Shown here: in pieces, positions 46,662 to 53,548 of the stretch
Numbering within the stretch: position 1 is the stretch's first letter
Layout of the letters: each line of letters begins with the position of its first letter
NCBI RefSeq assembly: GCF_000719975.1
Contig: NZ_JOIJ01000008.1
Span: 62,001 to 126,000, forward strand
Length of the DNA stretch: 64,000 nt
DNA from: Prauserella rugosa
GTDB lineage: Bacteria; Actinomycetota; Actinomycetes; Mycobacteriales; Pseudonocardiaceae
Direction of reading: 5' to 3'
Position numbers and translations under genes: made by a program
Notes under the pieces: generated by a model
What the model saw: the letters and a program-made list of their open reading frames with translations, nothing else
Databases searched by the model: none
What the model was told of the DNA's origin: nothing

Positions 46662-46667
46662 CGTCGT

Positions 46668-46901
46668 GTGTTCGACGGAGTTGCCCGCTGGTGGGACGGG
46701 TGCGAGCTCTGGCTCGCGCAGCAGTGGTTCCCCGTCCAGTTCGTGCTGGTCGTGGCCGTACTGCTGCCGCTGTGCGTCGGTCTGACGTGGCTGCTCCGGT
46801 TCGGTGTGGATTTCGCCATGACGCTTCCGCGTCGCGTGCGTGGCACGCGTGCGGGCGGGGCGGAGTCGCAGCAGGCCCGGCGTGGCCGCCGGGTTTCCTA
46901 G
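46668..46901 (+). CDS. Small single-pass membrane protein
   Basis: This 77-residue protein has a Trp-rich amphipathic start (VARWWDGCELWLAQQW), one or two hydrophobic segments (FVLVVAVLLPLCVGLTWLL) and a strongly basic C-terminal tail. GTG 46668 is chosen from the leaderless -10 spacing. It is 10 bp upstream of the membrane-tethered RNase gene and likely in its operon. Its function is unknown; it may help RNase localisation. Confidence 0.65.
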   Translation: MFDGVARWWDGCELWLAQQWFPVQFVLVVAVLLPLCVGLTWLLRFGVDFAMTLPRRVRGTRAGGAESQQARRGRRVS

Positions 46902-46911
46902 GGAGGCGCGC

Positions 46912-47334
46912 GTGTTCTCGCGCAGGCGTATCAGTGTGGCGTTGGCCGGGCTCATCCTGCTCGCACTCGGCGGGTGGCTCGTGGGGCAGTTCACCGGGGG
47001 CGAGGAAGGTCAGGGCGGGCGAGGTAGCCTGCCCGGCGCGGAATCCGGCCTCGAGGTGGTCGCGCTGACCGACCTCCCCTCCGAGGTGGAGCAGACGTGG
47101 AAGCTCATCGAACGCGGTGGGCCGTTCCCGTACCCCGACAAGGACGGCACGACCTTCGGCAATAGGGAGCAGTTGTTGCCTTCGAAGCCCTCCGGTTACT
47201 ACCGCGAGTACACGGTCGAGACGCCCGGCAGCGCCGACCGTGGCGCGCGGCGACTCGTCACCGGTAGCGAGGAAGAGCTGTACTACACCAACGACCACTA
47301 CGAGTCCTTCGTGGTCGTCGACACCCGGACATGA
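46912..47334 (+). CDS. Barnase/RNase Sa-like guanyl-specific ribonuclease with N-terminal anchor
   Basis: This 140-residue protein has one hydrophobic segment (residues about 8-26) that is either a signal or an anchor, then a linker of some 25 residues and a microbial N1/T1-type RNase domain. The domain carries GPFPYPDKDGTTFGNRE, YYREYTVETPG (general-base Glu), RGARRLVTG (Arg) and YYTNDHYESF (general-acid His), matching RNase Sa of Streptomyces. GGGAGG precedes GTG 46912. The stop overlaps the barstar start (ATGA), giving coupled toxin and inhibitor expression. Confidence 0.92.
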   Translation: MFSRRRISVALAGLILLALGGWLVGQFTGGEEGQGGRGSLPGAESGLEVVALTDLPSEVEQTWKLIERGGPFPYPDKDGTTFGNREQLLPSKPSGYYREYTVETPGSADRGARRLVTGSEEELYYTNDHYESFVVVDTRT

Positions 47335-47711
47335 CTGTGACATCGACTCCGAACCCCGACAGCACCGCGCTCGTCGCCGAGGCGAAGGCGCGCGGCGCGT
47401 TCACCTACGTTCTCGACGGCAGCAGGCTGACCGACAAGGCCGCGACGCTCGACGCGATCGCCGAGTTGCTGCGTTTTCCTTCGTACTTCGGCCGCAACCT
47501 GGACGCGCTCTACGACTGCCTGACCGACCTGTCGTGGCTCCCCGCCGGGGAACACGTCCTCGTCTGGGTCGGCGCGAACGCGTTGAAGCAGTCCGACCCG
47601 CGGACGTACCTCGCCGTGCACGGCACCCTGTCCGACGCCCAGCGGGCGCTCGCGGCGGGCGGTGAGCGGGCCGACAGCCGCCGGTTCACTGTTCTGCTCG
47701 CCGACTCCTGA
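47331..47711 (+). CDS. Barstar family RNase inhibitor
   Basis: This 126-residue cytosolic protein has the barstar core: TYVLDGSRLTDKAATLDAIA, FPSYFGRNLDALYDCLTDLS (the helix and acidic face that fill the RNase active site), and the C-terminal RFTVLLADS strand. It overlaps the RNase gene by 4 bp, so it is the cognate immunity protein. Confidence 0.93.
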   Translation: MTVTSTPNPDSTALVAEAKARGAFTYVLDGSRLTDKAATLDAIAELLRFPSYFGRNLDALYDCLTDLSWLPAGEHVLVWVGANALKQSDPRTYLAVHGTLSDAQRALAAGGERADSRRFTVLLADS

Positions 47712-47779
47712 CGTTCGCGAACCGGACACACCCGACCGCTTCGATCGGCTCCGACATCGCATCGACGTGAGGAGCCCGA

Positions 47780-48613
47780 ATGCACGCGTCCCGTGCCGCC
47801 GTACTCGCCGCGCTGGCGGCAGTGCTCGCCCTGATCGCGCCCGGGGTCGCCGGCGCCGCGCCGCGCCCGGATCTCGGCGAGCCACTGGCCCAGACCCACG
47901 CGCACAACGACTACGAGCACGAGCGGCCGTTGTTCGACGCACTGGAACACGGATTCACCAGTGTCGAGGCGGACGTGTGGGCGGTCGGCGACGAGCTGCT
48001 GGTCGCCCACGACTTCTGGGAGCTCGACCCGGACCGGACGTTGCGCAGTCTCTACCTCGATCGGCTGCGCGACGCGGTCCGCGGCGGGTCCGGGGTCTAC
48101 CCGGGCTGGGACGGCCAGTTCCAGCTGCTCGTCGACATCAAGAGCAGCGGCTCCCGGACGTGGGCGCTGCTCGAGGAGCAGCTCGCCGACTACGCGGACA
48201 TGCTCGCCTCGTACGCCGACGGTCAGGTGCGGCCCGGCGCGATCCAGGTCGTGGTCAGCGGCAACCGGCCGCTCGACGACATGGCCGAGGCGCCGCAGCG
48301 GCTGTCGTTCTACGACGGTCGCTCCGGAGACCTCGGCGGCGACCTGCCGACCGAGCTGATGCCGTTGGTCAGCGAGAACTGGACGAACGTCTTCGACTGG
48401 AACGGCGAGGGCGCCATGCCCGACGAGGAGCGGGCGCGGTTGCACGAGATGGTGGCCCAGGCTCACGACGCCGGGCAGCGGCTCCGGTTCTGGGGCACGC
48501 CCGACGAGGCAGGGGACGAGCGGACCGCCGTGTGGACCGAGCTGCGGGACGCCGGCGTCGACCACATCAACACCGACGACCTCGCAGGGCTGCGCGACTT
48601 CCTGCTCGGCTGA
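47780..48613 (+). CDS. Secreted PI-PLC/glycerophosphodiesterase-like protein
   Basis: This 277-residue protein has a signal peptide ending GVAGAAP. The TIM-barrel phosphodiesterase motifs follow: THAHNDYEHERPL (catalytic His), SVEADVWAVGDELLVAHD (metal ligands and second His) and QLLVDIKSSG. The C-terminus DAGVDHINTDDLAGLRDFL is typical of this group. It probably cleaves phosphodiesters of lipid head groups or teichoic-acid-like polymers outside the cell. A 21-bp repeat array follows its stop. Confidence 0.88.
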   Translation: MHASRAAVLAALAAVLALIAPGVAGAAPRPDLGEPLAQTHAHNDYEHERPLFDALEHGFTSVEADVWAVGDELLVAHDFWELDPDRTLRSLYLDRLRDAVRGGSGVYPGWDGQFQLLVDIKSSGSRTWALLEEQLADYADMLASYADGQVRPGAIQVVVSGNRPLDDMAEAPQRLSFYDGRSGDLGGDLPTELMPLVSENWTNVFDWNGEGAMPDEERARLHEMVAQAHDAGQRLRFWGTPDEAGDERTAVWTELRDAGVDHINTDDLAGLRDFLLG

Positions 48614-48658
48614 GCACGGCGGGTGCGACGGCGGGGAAGCCGCGGTCGCACCCGCCCG

Positions 48659-48785
48659 CGTGTTGCGGATTCCGGAGCGCGTGTTGCGCCCCGGGGAGCC
48701 CGTGTTGTGCCCCCGGGGGAGCGCGTGTTGCAGCTGCGGGTGCCCGTGTTGCGCCTCCAGGAGCGTGTATGGCGGATTCAGGCAC
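48659..48785. repeat. 21-bp tandem repeat array 2
   Basis: Units beginning CGTGTTG start at 48659, 48680, 48701, 48724 and 48745, with a degenerate one at 48764. Spacing is 21, 21, 23, 21 and 19 bp. The reverse complement matches the unit of array 1 (CGCAACACG plus a CCGG-centred half). The array fills the gap between the convergent phosphodiesterase and enoyl-CoA hydratase genes and runs into the last codons of the latter. Confidence 0.85.
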
Positions 48786-49584
48786 CGTGTCGCGAGTGGG
48801 CGGCCGACTGAGTCGGCACGCCGGCCCAGCGGGGCGGGCGCTTCTCGCCGAACGCGGCGATGCCCTCCTGGCCCTCGTCGCTGGCGAAGTAGTGCGCCGA
48901 GACGGCCTGCATCTTCTGCAACTCATCGCCCATCGTGCGGCCGCGTTCGCCCTGCAGGAGGTCCTTGGTCGCGGCCAACGCGGCCGGTCCTCCGCGCACC
49001 AGGGAGTCGACGTAGGCCGCGACCTTCGCGTCGAGCTCGTCGGGTGCAACGGCGGCGTTGAGCAGCCCCACCTCGACCGCGCGCGTGGCGTCGAACGTGT
49101 CGCCGGTGAGGAACAGTTCGTGGGCGGCCCGCGGGGCGAGCCGGGGCAGCACCGTGACCGAGATGAGCGCGGGCACGACCCCGATGCGGACCTCGGTGAA
49201 CGCGAACGTCGCCGCGGTCGAGGCCACCGCGATGTCGGCGGCAGCGACCATGCCCACGCCGCCCGCGCGCGCCGGCCCCGCGAGCTTGGCCACCACCGGC
49301 TTCGGACTCGTCCAGAGCCGTTCCAGGATGGCGGGGAAGCCGTTCACCCCCTGCTCCTCGGAGTCGGCACCCTTGGCCTCCTTGAGGTCCATGCCCGCGC
49401 AGAACACGGTCCCGGTGTGGGTCAGCACGATGACGCGCGCGTGCTCGTCGTCGACGGCCTTCGCCAGCGCGTCGGTGAGCTCGCGGCGCAGTTGCGCCGA
49501 CAGCGCGTTGCGGTTGTGCGGCGAGTCCAGCGTGATCGTGGCGACACCGCCGTCGAGGTCGTAATGGACGAGTTCGTCAGCCAT
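48778..49584 (-). CDS. Enoyl-CoA hydratase/isomerase family protein
   Basis: This 268-residue crotonase-fold protein has ATITLDSPHNRNALS at the start, the oxyanion blocks VFCAGMDLKEA and GPARAGGVGMVAAADI, and LPRLAPRAAHELFLTGDTFDA. The catalytic Glu position in FTEVRIGVVPA is occupied, so hydratase activity is plausible. The last dozen residues (VPTQSAAHSRHGA) are encoded partly by repeat array 2. Pathway unknown. Confidence 0.9.
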   Translation of the reverse strand: MADELVHYDLDGGVATITLDSPHNRNALSAQLRRELTDALAKAVDDEHARVIVLTHTGTVFCAGMDLKEAKGADSEEQGVNGFPAILERLWTSPKPVVAKLAGPARAGGVGMVAAADIAVASTAATFAFTEVRIGVVPALISVTVLPRLAPRAAHELFLTGDTFDATRAVEVGLLNAAVAPDELDAKVAAYVDSLVRGGPAALAATKDLLQGERGRTMGDELQKMQAVSAHYFASDEGQEGIAAFGEKRPPRWAGVPTQSAAHSRHGA

Positions 49585-49641
49585 ACCGGACACCTTGGCA
49601 CATCCGGTGGGGTCACCACGGTGACCTTGGTGGCACTCGAC

Positions 49642-49713
49642 GCGACGGATGCCACTGTTGCACCGGGTGCCGCTGTCGCGACGGATGCCGCTGTCGCGCC
49701 GGGTGCTCAGGCG
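49642..49713. repeat. Two-copy 36-bp (18-bp half) repeat
   Basis: Two 36-bp copies (49642-49677 and 49678-49713) each consist of two related 18-bp halves, GCGACGGATGCCRCTGTY and GCRCCGGGTGCYnnnGnn. The second copy overlaps the last codons of the chelatase gene. It lies upstream of the enoyl-CoA hydratase start. Confidence 0.6.
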
Positions 49714-50459
49714 GTGCGGGTCGCGGCGGCGAGAGCCTCGGCGTAGCGGTCGAGCACCACTGCGGCGACCCTCGGATCTGTTCCCAGCGGTGCCGCGACG
49801 AGTGAACCGGGAGCGGATTGCTCGACCAGGTCGGCGATGCGGTCGGGCAGCAGCCCGGGTGCGAAGAACCACGCGGCGACGGCGAATCGCCGCGCACCAC
49901 GGGCGCGCAGCTTCGCCACGGCGGCGGGCACGTCGGGACGTGCCGTGCTGGCGAACGCCGCAGTCACCCGTGCCCCGTGCGCACCGTCCCAGGAGCGGGC
50001 GATGCGGGAGACGACCTCGTTCGCGGGCGCGTGCGAGGAACCGACGGCCGTGAGCACGACACCGAGGTCGGGATCGGACAGTTCCACGCCCGCCTCGGCC
50101 AGCCGGTCGCGGGCGACGTCTTCGAGCAGCGGATCGGGTCCCAGCACGTCCGACACCGTCACCGACAGGCGCGGCAGCCGCGCCGTGACGTCCTCGACGA
50201 GTGCGGGCAGGTCGATCCGTGCGTGGTAGGCGTGGCCGAGCAGCAGCGGCACGGCCACGACGTGCCGGTGTCCCTCCGCGTGCAGCGCGGCGAGGGCGTC
50301 ACCGACGGACGGTTCGGACAGGTCGAGGAACGCCACGCGCACGTCACGTCCCTCGGCCTGCGTGCGCACCACCTCAGCCAGCGCGCGCACGGTAGCCGCG
50401 GACCGCGGGTCCCGGCTACCGTGCGCGACGATCAGCAGAGGCGGCTGCGCCTGCGTCAC
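49707..50459 (-). CDS. Sirohydrochlorin chelatase (CbiX/SirB family)
   Basis: This 250-residue two-domain protein has LLIVAHGSRDPRSAATV (metal-binding His), AVPLLLGHAYHARIDLP (second His), and a degenerate second half (AAWFFAPGLLPDRI). It inserts iron or cobalt into sirohydrochlorin. As the last gene of the sulfate operon, overlapping cysN (GTGA), it most likely supplies siroheme to the sulfite reductase encoded first. The M. tuberculosis counterpart is the chelatase near cysH and nirA. Confidence 0.9.
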   Translation of the reverse strand: MTQAQPPLLIVAHGSRDPRSAATVRALAEVVRTQAEGRDVRVAFLDLSEPSVGDALAALHAEGHRHVVAVPLLLGHAYHARIDLPALVEDVTARLPRLSVTVSDVLGPDPLLEDVARDRLAEAGVELSDPDLGVVLTAVGSSHAPANEVVSRIARSWDGAHGARVTAAFASTARPDVPAAVAKLRARGARRFAVAAWFFAPGLLPDRIADLVEQSAPGSLVAAPLGTDPRVAAVVLDRYAEALAAATRTA

Positions 50460-51751
50460 TGGCCCTCGGGCTCCGTGACGCCCTTCAACTGGCTGAACCG
50501 GTGTCCGACCAGACCGGCGGCGAGCGTGTCGCCGTCCTTGGGGTCGATCACGATGAACGCACCGGTGCGCGGGCTCACGGTGTAGTCGTCGACCGGGATC
50601 TCCTCGGACAGCCGCAGGCTGACGTTGCCGATCTCGTTGAGCTCCAGCTTCTCCGGAGCATCCACGATGGACAGCGTCTGCTCGTCGAACCGCGCGTTGA
50701 GCTCCTCGACCATGGCCTGCACCGTGCGCGTGCCCTGCTTGACCAGCACGCGCGCCCCCGGCTCCAGCGACTTGCTCGACAGCCAGCACAGCGCGGCGGT
50801 GAACTCGTCGGTGACCTTTGGGGCGTTGGCGCTGGCCGCGATCACGTCACCACGCGTGATGTCGAGGTCGTCGGCGAGCACCAGCGTGATCGACTTGCCG
50901 GTGCCCGCCTCGTCGAGCTGGCCGTCGGCCGTGTCGACCGACTCGACCGTCGACTTCAGACCCTGCGGCAGGACGACGATCTCGTCGCCAGGGCGCACCG
51001 TGCCGGCCGCGATCTGGCCCGCGTAGCCCCGATAGTCGGGGTACTCGGGCGTGCGCGGGCGGATGACGTACTGCACCGGGAGCCGGAACGGCGCCTCGTG
51101 CGGGTCCGGAGCCACCGGCACCTCCTCGAGGTGCTCGAGCAGCGTCGGGCCGGAGTACCACGGCGTGTTGTCCGACTTGGTGGCCACGTTGTCGCCCTGC
51201 AGCGCCGACACCGGGATCGCGAGGACCGTGCCCTCGCCGTACCCCAGCGACGCGGCGTGCGCGCTGAACTCCTTGGCGATCACGGTGAACGCGGCCTCGT
51301 CGTAGTCGATGAGGTCGACCTTGTTCACCGCGAGCACCAGACGCGGCACACCCAGCAGCGCTAGCACCGCGGCATGCCTGCGGGTCTGCTCGACGACACC
51401 CTTGCGCGCGTCGACCAGGAGCACACCGAGCTGCGCCGTGGACGCGCCCGTGACCGTGTTGCGGGTGTACTGGACGTGGCCCGGCGTGTCGGCGAGCACG
51501 AAGCTGCGCTTCGGGGTTGCGAAGTAGCGGTAGGCAACGTCGATCGTGATGCCCTGCTCCCGCTCCGAACGCAGACCGTCGACCAGCAGCGAGAGGTCCG
51601 GGGTCGACATGCCCCGGTCGACGCTGGCCCGCTCGACGGCGTCGAGCTGGTCGGCGAGCACCGACTTCGTGTCGTACAGCAGCCTGCCGACGAGGGTGGA
51701 CTTGCCGTCGTCGACGCTGCCTGCCGTGGCGAGCCTCAGCAAAGAGCTCAT
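50456..51751 (-). CDS. cysN: Sulfate adenylyltransferase subunit 1 (GTPase)
   Basis: This 431-residue EF-Tu-like GTPase drives APS formation by CysD. G1 GSVDDGKSTLVGRLL, G3 DTPGHVQYTRN and G4 NKVDLIDYDE are intact. It ends after the EF-Tu domain III, with no fused CysC APS kinase. That fits an APS-reductase pathway that does not need PAPS. It follows cysD by two bases. Confidence 0.96.
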   Translation of the reverse strand: MSSLLRLATAGSVDDGKSTLVGRLLYDTKSVLADQLDAVERASVDRGMSTPDLSLLVDGLRSEREQGITIDVAYRYFATPKRSFVLADTPGHVQYTRNTVTGASTAQLGVLLVDARKGVVEQTRRHAAVLALLGVPRLVLAVNKVDLIDYDEAAFTVIAKEFSAHAASLGYGEGTVLAIPVSALQGDNVATKSDNTPWYSGPTLLEHLEEVPVAPDPHEAPFRLPVQYVIRPRTPEYPDYRGYAGQIAAGTVRPGDEIVVLPQGLKSTVESVDTADGQLDEAGTGKSITLVLADDLDITRGDVIAASANAPKVTDEFTAALCWLSSKSLEPGARVLVKQGTRTVQAMVEELNARFDEQTLSIVDAPEKLELNEIGNVSLRLSEEIPVDDYTVSPRTGAFIVIDPKDGDTLAAGLVGHRFSQLKGVTEPEGQ

Positions 51752-51753
51752 GG

Positions 51754-52674
51754 TTAGAAGTACCCCTCCCGCTTGCGGTCTTCCATGGCGGCCTCGGAGA
51801 TGCGGTCGTCGGCGCGGGTCGCGCCCCGCTCGGTGAGCCGGCTGGCCTGCACCTCGGCGATGACCTCCTCGACCGTGGAGGCCGTCGACTCGACGGCGCC
51901 GGTGCACGACCCGTCGCCGACGGTGCGGTACCGGACCGTCAGCTCGTGCACCTCTTCGTCCTCCCGCGGGCCGCCCCACGGGCCCTCGGTGAGCCACATG
52001 CCGTCGCGCTTGTACACCTTGCGCTTGTGCGCGTAGTAGATCGAGGGCAGCTCGACCTGCTCACGTGCGATGTAGTTCCACACGTCCGCCTCGGTGAAGT
52101 TCGACAGCGGGAACACCCGCACGTGCTCGCCGGGGCGGTGCCTGCCGTTGTAGAGGTTCCAGAGCTCGGGGCGCTGCCTGCGCGGGTCCCACTGGCCGAA
52201 GGCGCTGCGGAGGCTGAAGATGCGCTCCTTGGCGCGGGCCCGCTCCTCGTCGCGGCGACCGCCGCCGAACACGGCGTCGAACTTGTTGTCGGCGATCGCG
52301 TCCAGCAGCGGCTGGGTCTGCAGTGGGTTCCGGGTGCCGTCCGCGCGCTCGACGAGCCTGCCGTCGTCGATGTAGTCCTGCACGCTGGCCACGACGAGCC
52401 GCAGGCCGTACTTCTCCACGACGTGGTCACGGAAGGCGATGACCTCGTCGAAGTTGTGGCCCGTGTCGACGTGCAACAGCGGGAAGGGCACGGGGGCGGG
52501 CCAGAACGCCTTGATGGCCAGGTGCAGCAGCAGCGTGGAGTCCTTGCCGCCGGAGAAGAGGATCACGGGACGATCGAACTCGCCCGCTACCTCCCGGAAG
52601 ATGTGGATGGCTTCCGACTCCAGCGCGGCGAGATTGTCGCGCGCAGCGTCGGCCGCGGCCTCAAGTGTGGTCAT
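51754..52674 (-). CDS. cysD: Sulfate adenylyltransferase subunit 2
   Basis: This 306-residue PP-loop ATP sulfurylase has the FSGGKDSTLLLHLA loop, VDTGHNFDEV and FGGGRRDEERARAKER. The characteristic C-terminal AMEDRKREGYF is present. With CysN it makes adenosine 5'-phosphosulfate. ATG 52674 starts 11 bp after the cysH stop. Confidence 0.97.
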   Translation of the reverse strand: MTTLEAAADAARDNLAALESEAIHIFREVAGEFDRPVILFSGGKDSTLLLHLAIKAFWPAPVPFPLLHVDTGHNFDEVIAFRDHVVEKYGLRLVVASVQDYIDDGRLVERADGTRNPLQTQPLLDAIADNKFDAVFGGGRRDEERARAKERIFSLRSAFGQWDPRRQRPELWNLYNGRHRPGEHVRVFPLSNFTEADVWNYIAREQVELPSIYYAHKRKVYKRDGMWLTEGPWGGPREDEEVHELTVRYRTVGDGSCTGAVESTASTVEEVIAEVQASRLTERGATRADDRISEAAMEDRKREGYF

Positions 52675-52685
52675 GACATCCTTCC

Positions 52686-53390
52686 TCAGGCGTGCAGCCC
52701 GCACTCAGTCTTGGACTTGCCGGCCCAGCGACCACTGCGTGGGTCGGCGCCCGGCGCCACCTTCGCGGTGCACGGGGCGCAGCCGATCGAGAGGTAGCCC
52801 TCGTCGACCAGCGGGTTCTGCAGAATCCCGTGCTCGTCGATGTAGCCGTTGAACTCGTCGTCGGACCATGCCGCGATCGGGTTCACTTTCACCAGGCCAT
52901 TCCGATCGTCCCATGTCACGATCGGAGTGTTCGCCCTGGTGGGTGCATCCACGCGACGCACCCCCGTGATCCAGCACGAGTAATTCGAGAGAGTGTTCCT
53001 CAGCGGAACGACTTTCCGCAGGTAGCAGCACTGGTTGGGGTCGCGGTCGTGCAGTTTGGGGCCGTACTCGGCGTCCTGTTCGGCGACGCTCTGCTCGGCC
53101 TGGGCATTCACGATTCGGACATCCGGGTAGATCGTCGCGACGGCGTCGCGCACCCCGAGTGTTTCCGCGAAATGGTAGCCCGTTTCGAGAAAAAGAACGT
53201 CGATGTCTGATTTGACCTTGGCGACGACGTCGATCAGAACAGCGTCCTGCATATTCGACGCGACGATGAGATCATCACCGAATTGCTCGACGGCCCACCG
53301 GATCGCCTCGTCGGCGGACGCGTCCGCCAGCTCCTCGGAGGCCCTCTCGGCCAAGGCCTTGAGGTCGTCGTTCGTCCTGGTCGCGGTCAT
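52686..53390 (-). CDS. cysH: Adenosine phosphosulfate reductase (assimilatory)
   Basis: This 234-residue reductase carries both Cys pairs of the 4Fe-4S cluster (NQCCYLRK and GCAPCTAKV). This marks it as an APS reductase rather than a PAPS reductase. The substrate loop WITGVRR and the C-terminal redox Cys in the KSKTECGLHA tail are present. It makes sulfite from APS using thioredoxin. Its start overlaps the small zinc-ribbon gene (ATGA). Confidence 0.96.
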   Translation of the reverse strand: MTATRTNDDLKALAERASEELADASADEAIRWAVEQFGDDLIVASNMQDAVLIDVVAKVKSDIDVLFLETGYHFAETLGVRDAVATIYPDVRIVNAQAEQSVAEQDAEYGPKLHDRDPNQCCYLRKVVPLRNTLSNYSCWITGVRRVDAPTRANTPIVTWDDRNGLVKVNPIAAWSDDEFNGYIDEHGILQNPLVDEGYLSIGCAPCTAKVAPGADPRSGRWAGKSKTECGLHA

Positions 53391-53548
53391 CGCTTTACCT
53401 CCGGAATCCGCAGTCCGATGAAGGACACCTTGAATACCCGCCGACAGGACGTGCACAGCCATGCGCCGTCGTCTTCCGGTCGGAGATCCTCGTCGGCACA
53501 GTACGGGCAGTGCATGGGCGCGGCCCTCGAGGGAGTGGGCTCACTCAC
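53387..53548 (-). CDS. Small zinc-ribbon protein in the sulfate operon
   Basis: This 53-residue protein has two CxxC pairs (HCPYCADEDL and LCTSCRRVFKV) forming a zinc-ribbon or rubredoxin-like knuckle, with a C-terminal IGLRIPEVKR tail. It overlaps both neighbours by 4 bp (GTGA with sir, ATGA with cysH), so it is expressed in step with them. It may bind Zn or Fe and act as an electron-transfer or assembly partner for sulfite or APS reductase; this is inference from position only. Confidence 0.8.
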   Translation of the reverse strand: MSEPTPSRAAPMHCPYCADEDLRPEDDGAWLCTSCRRVFKVSFIGLRIPEVKR

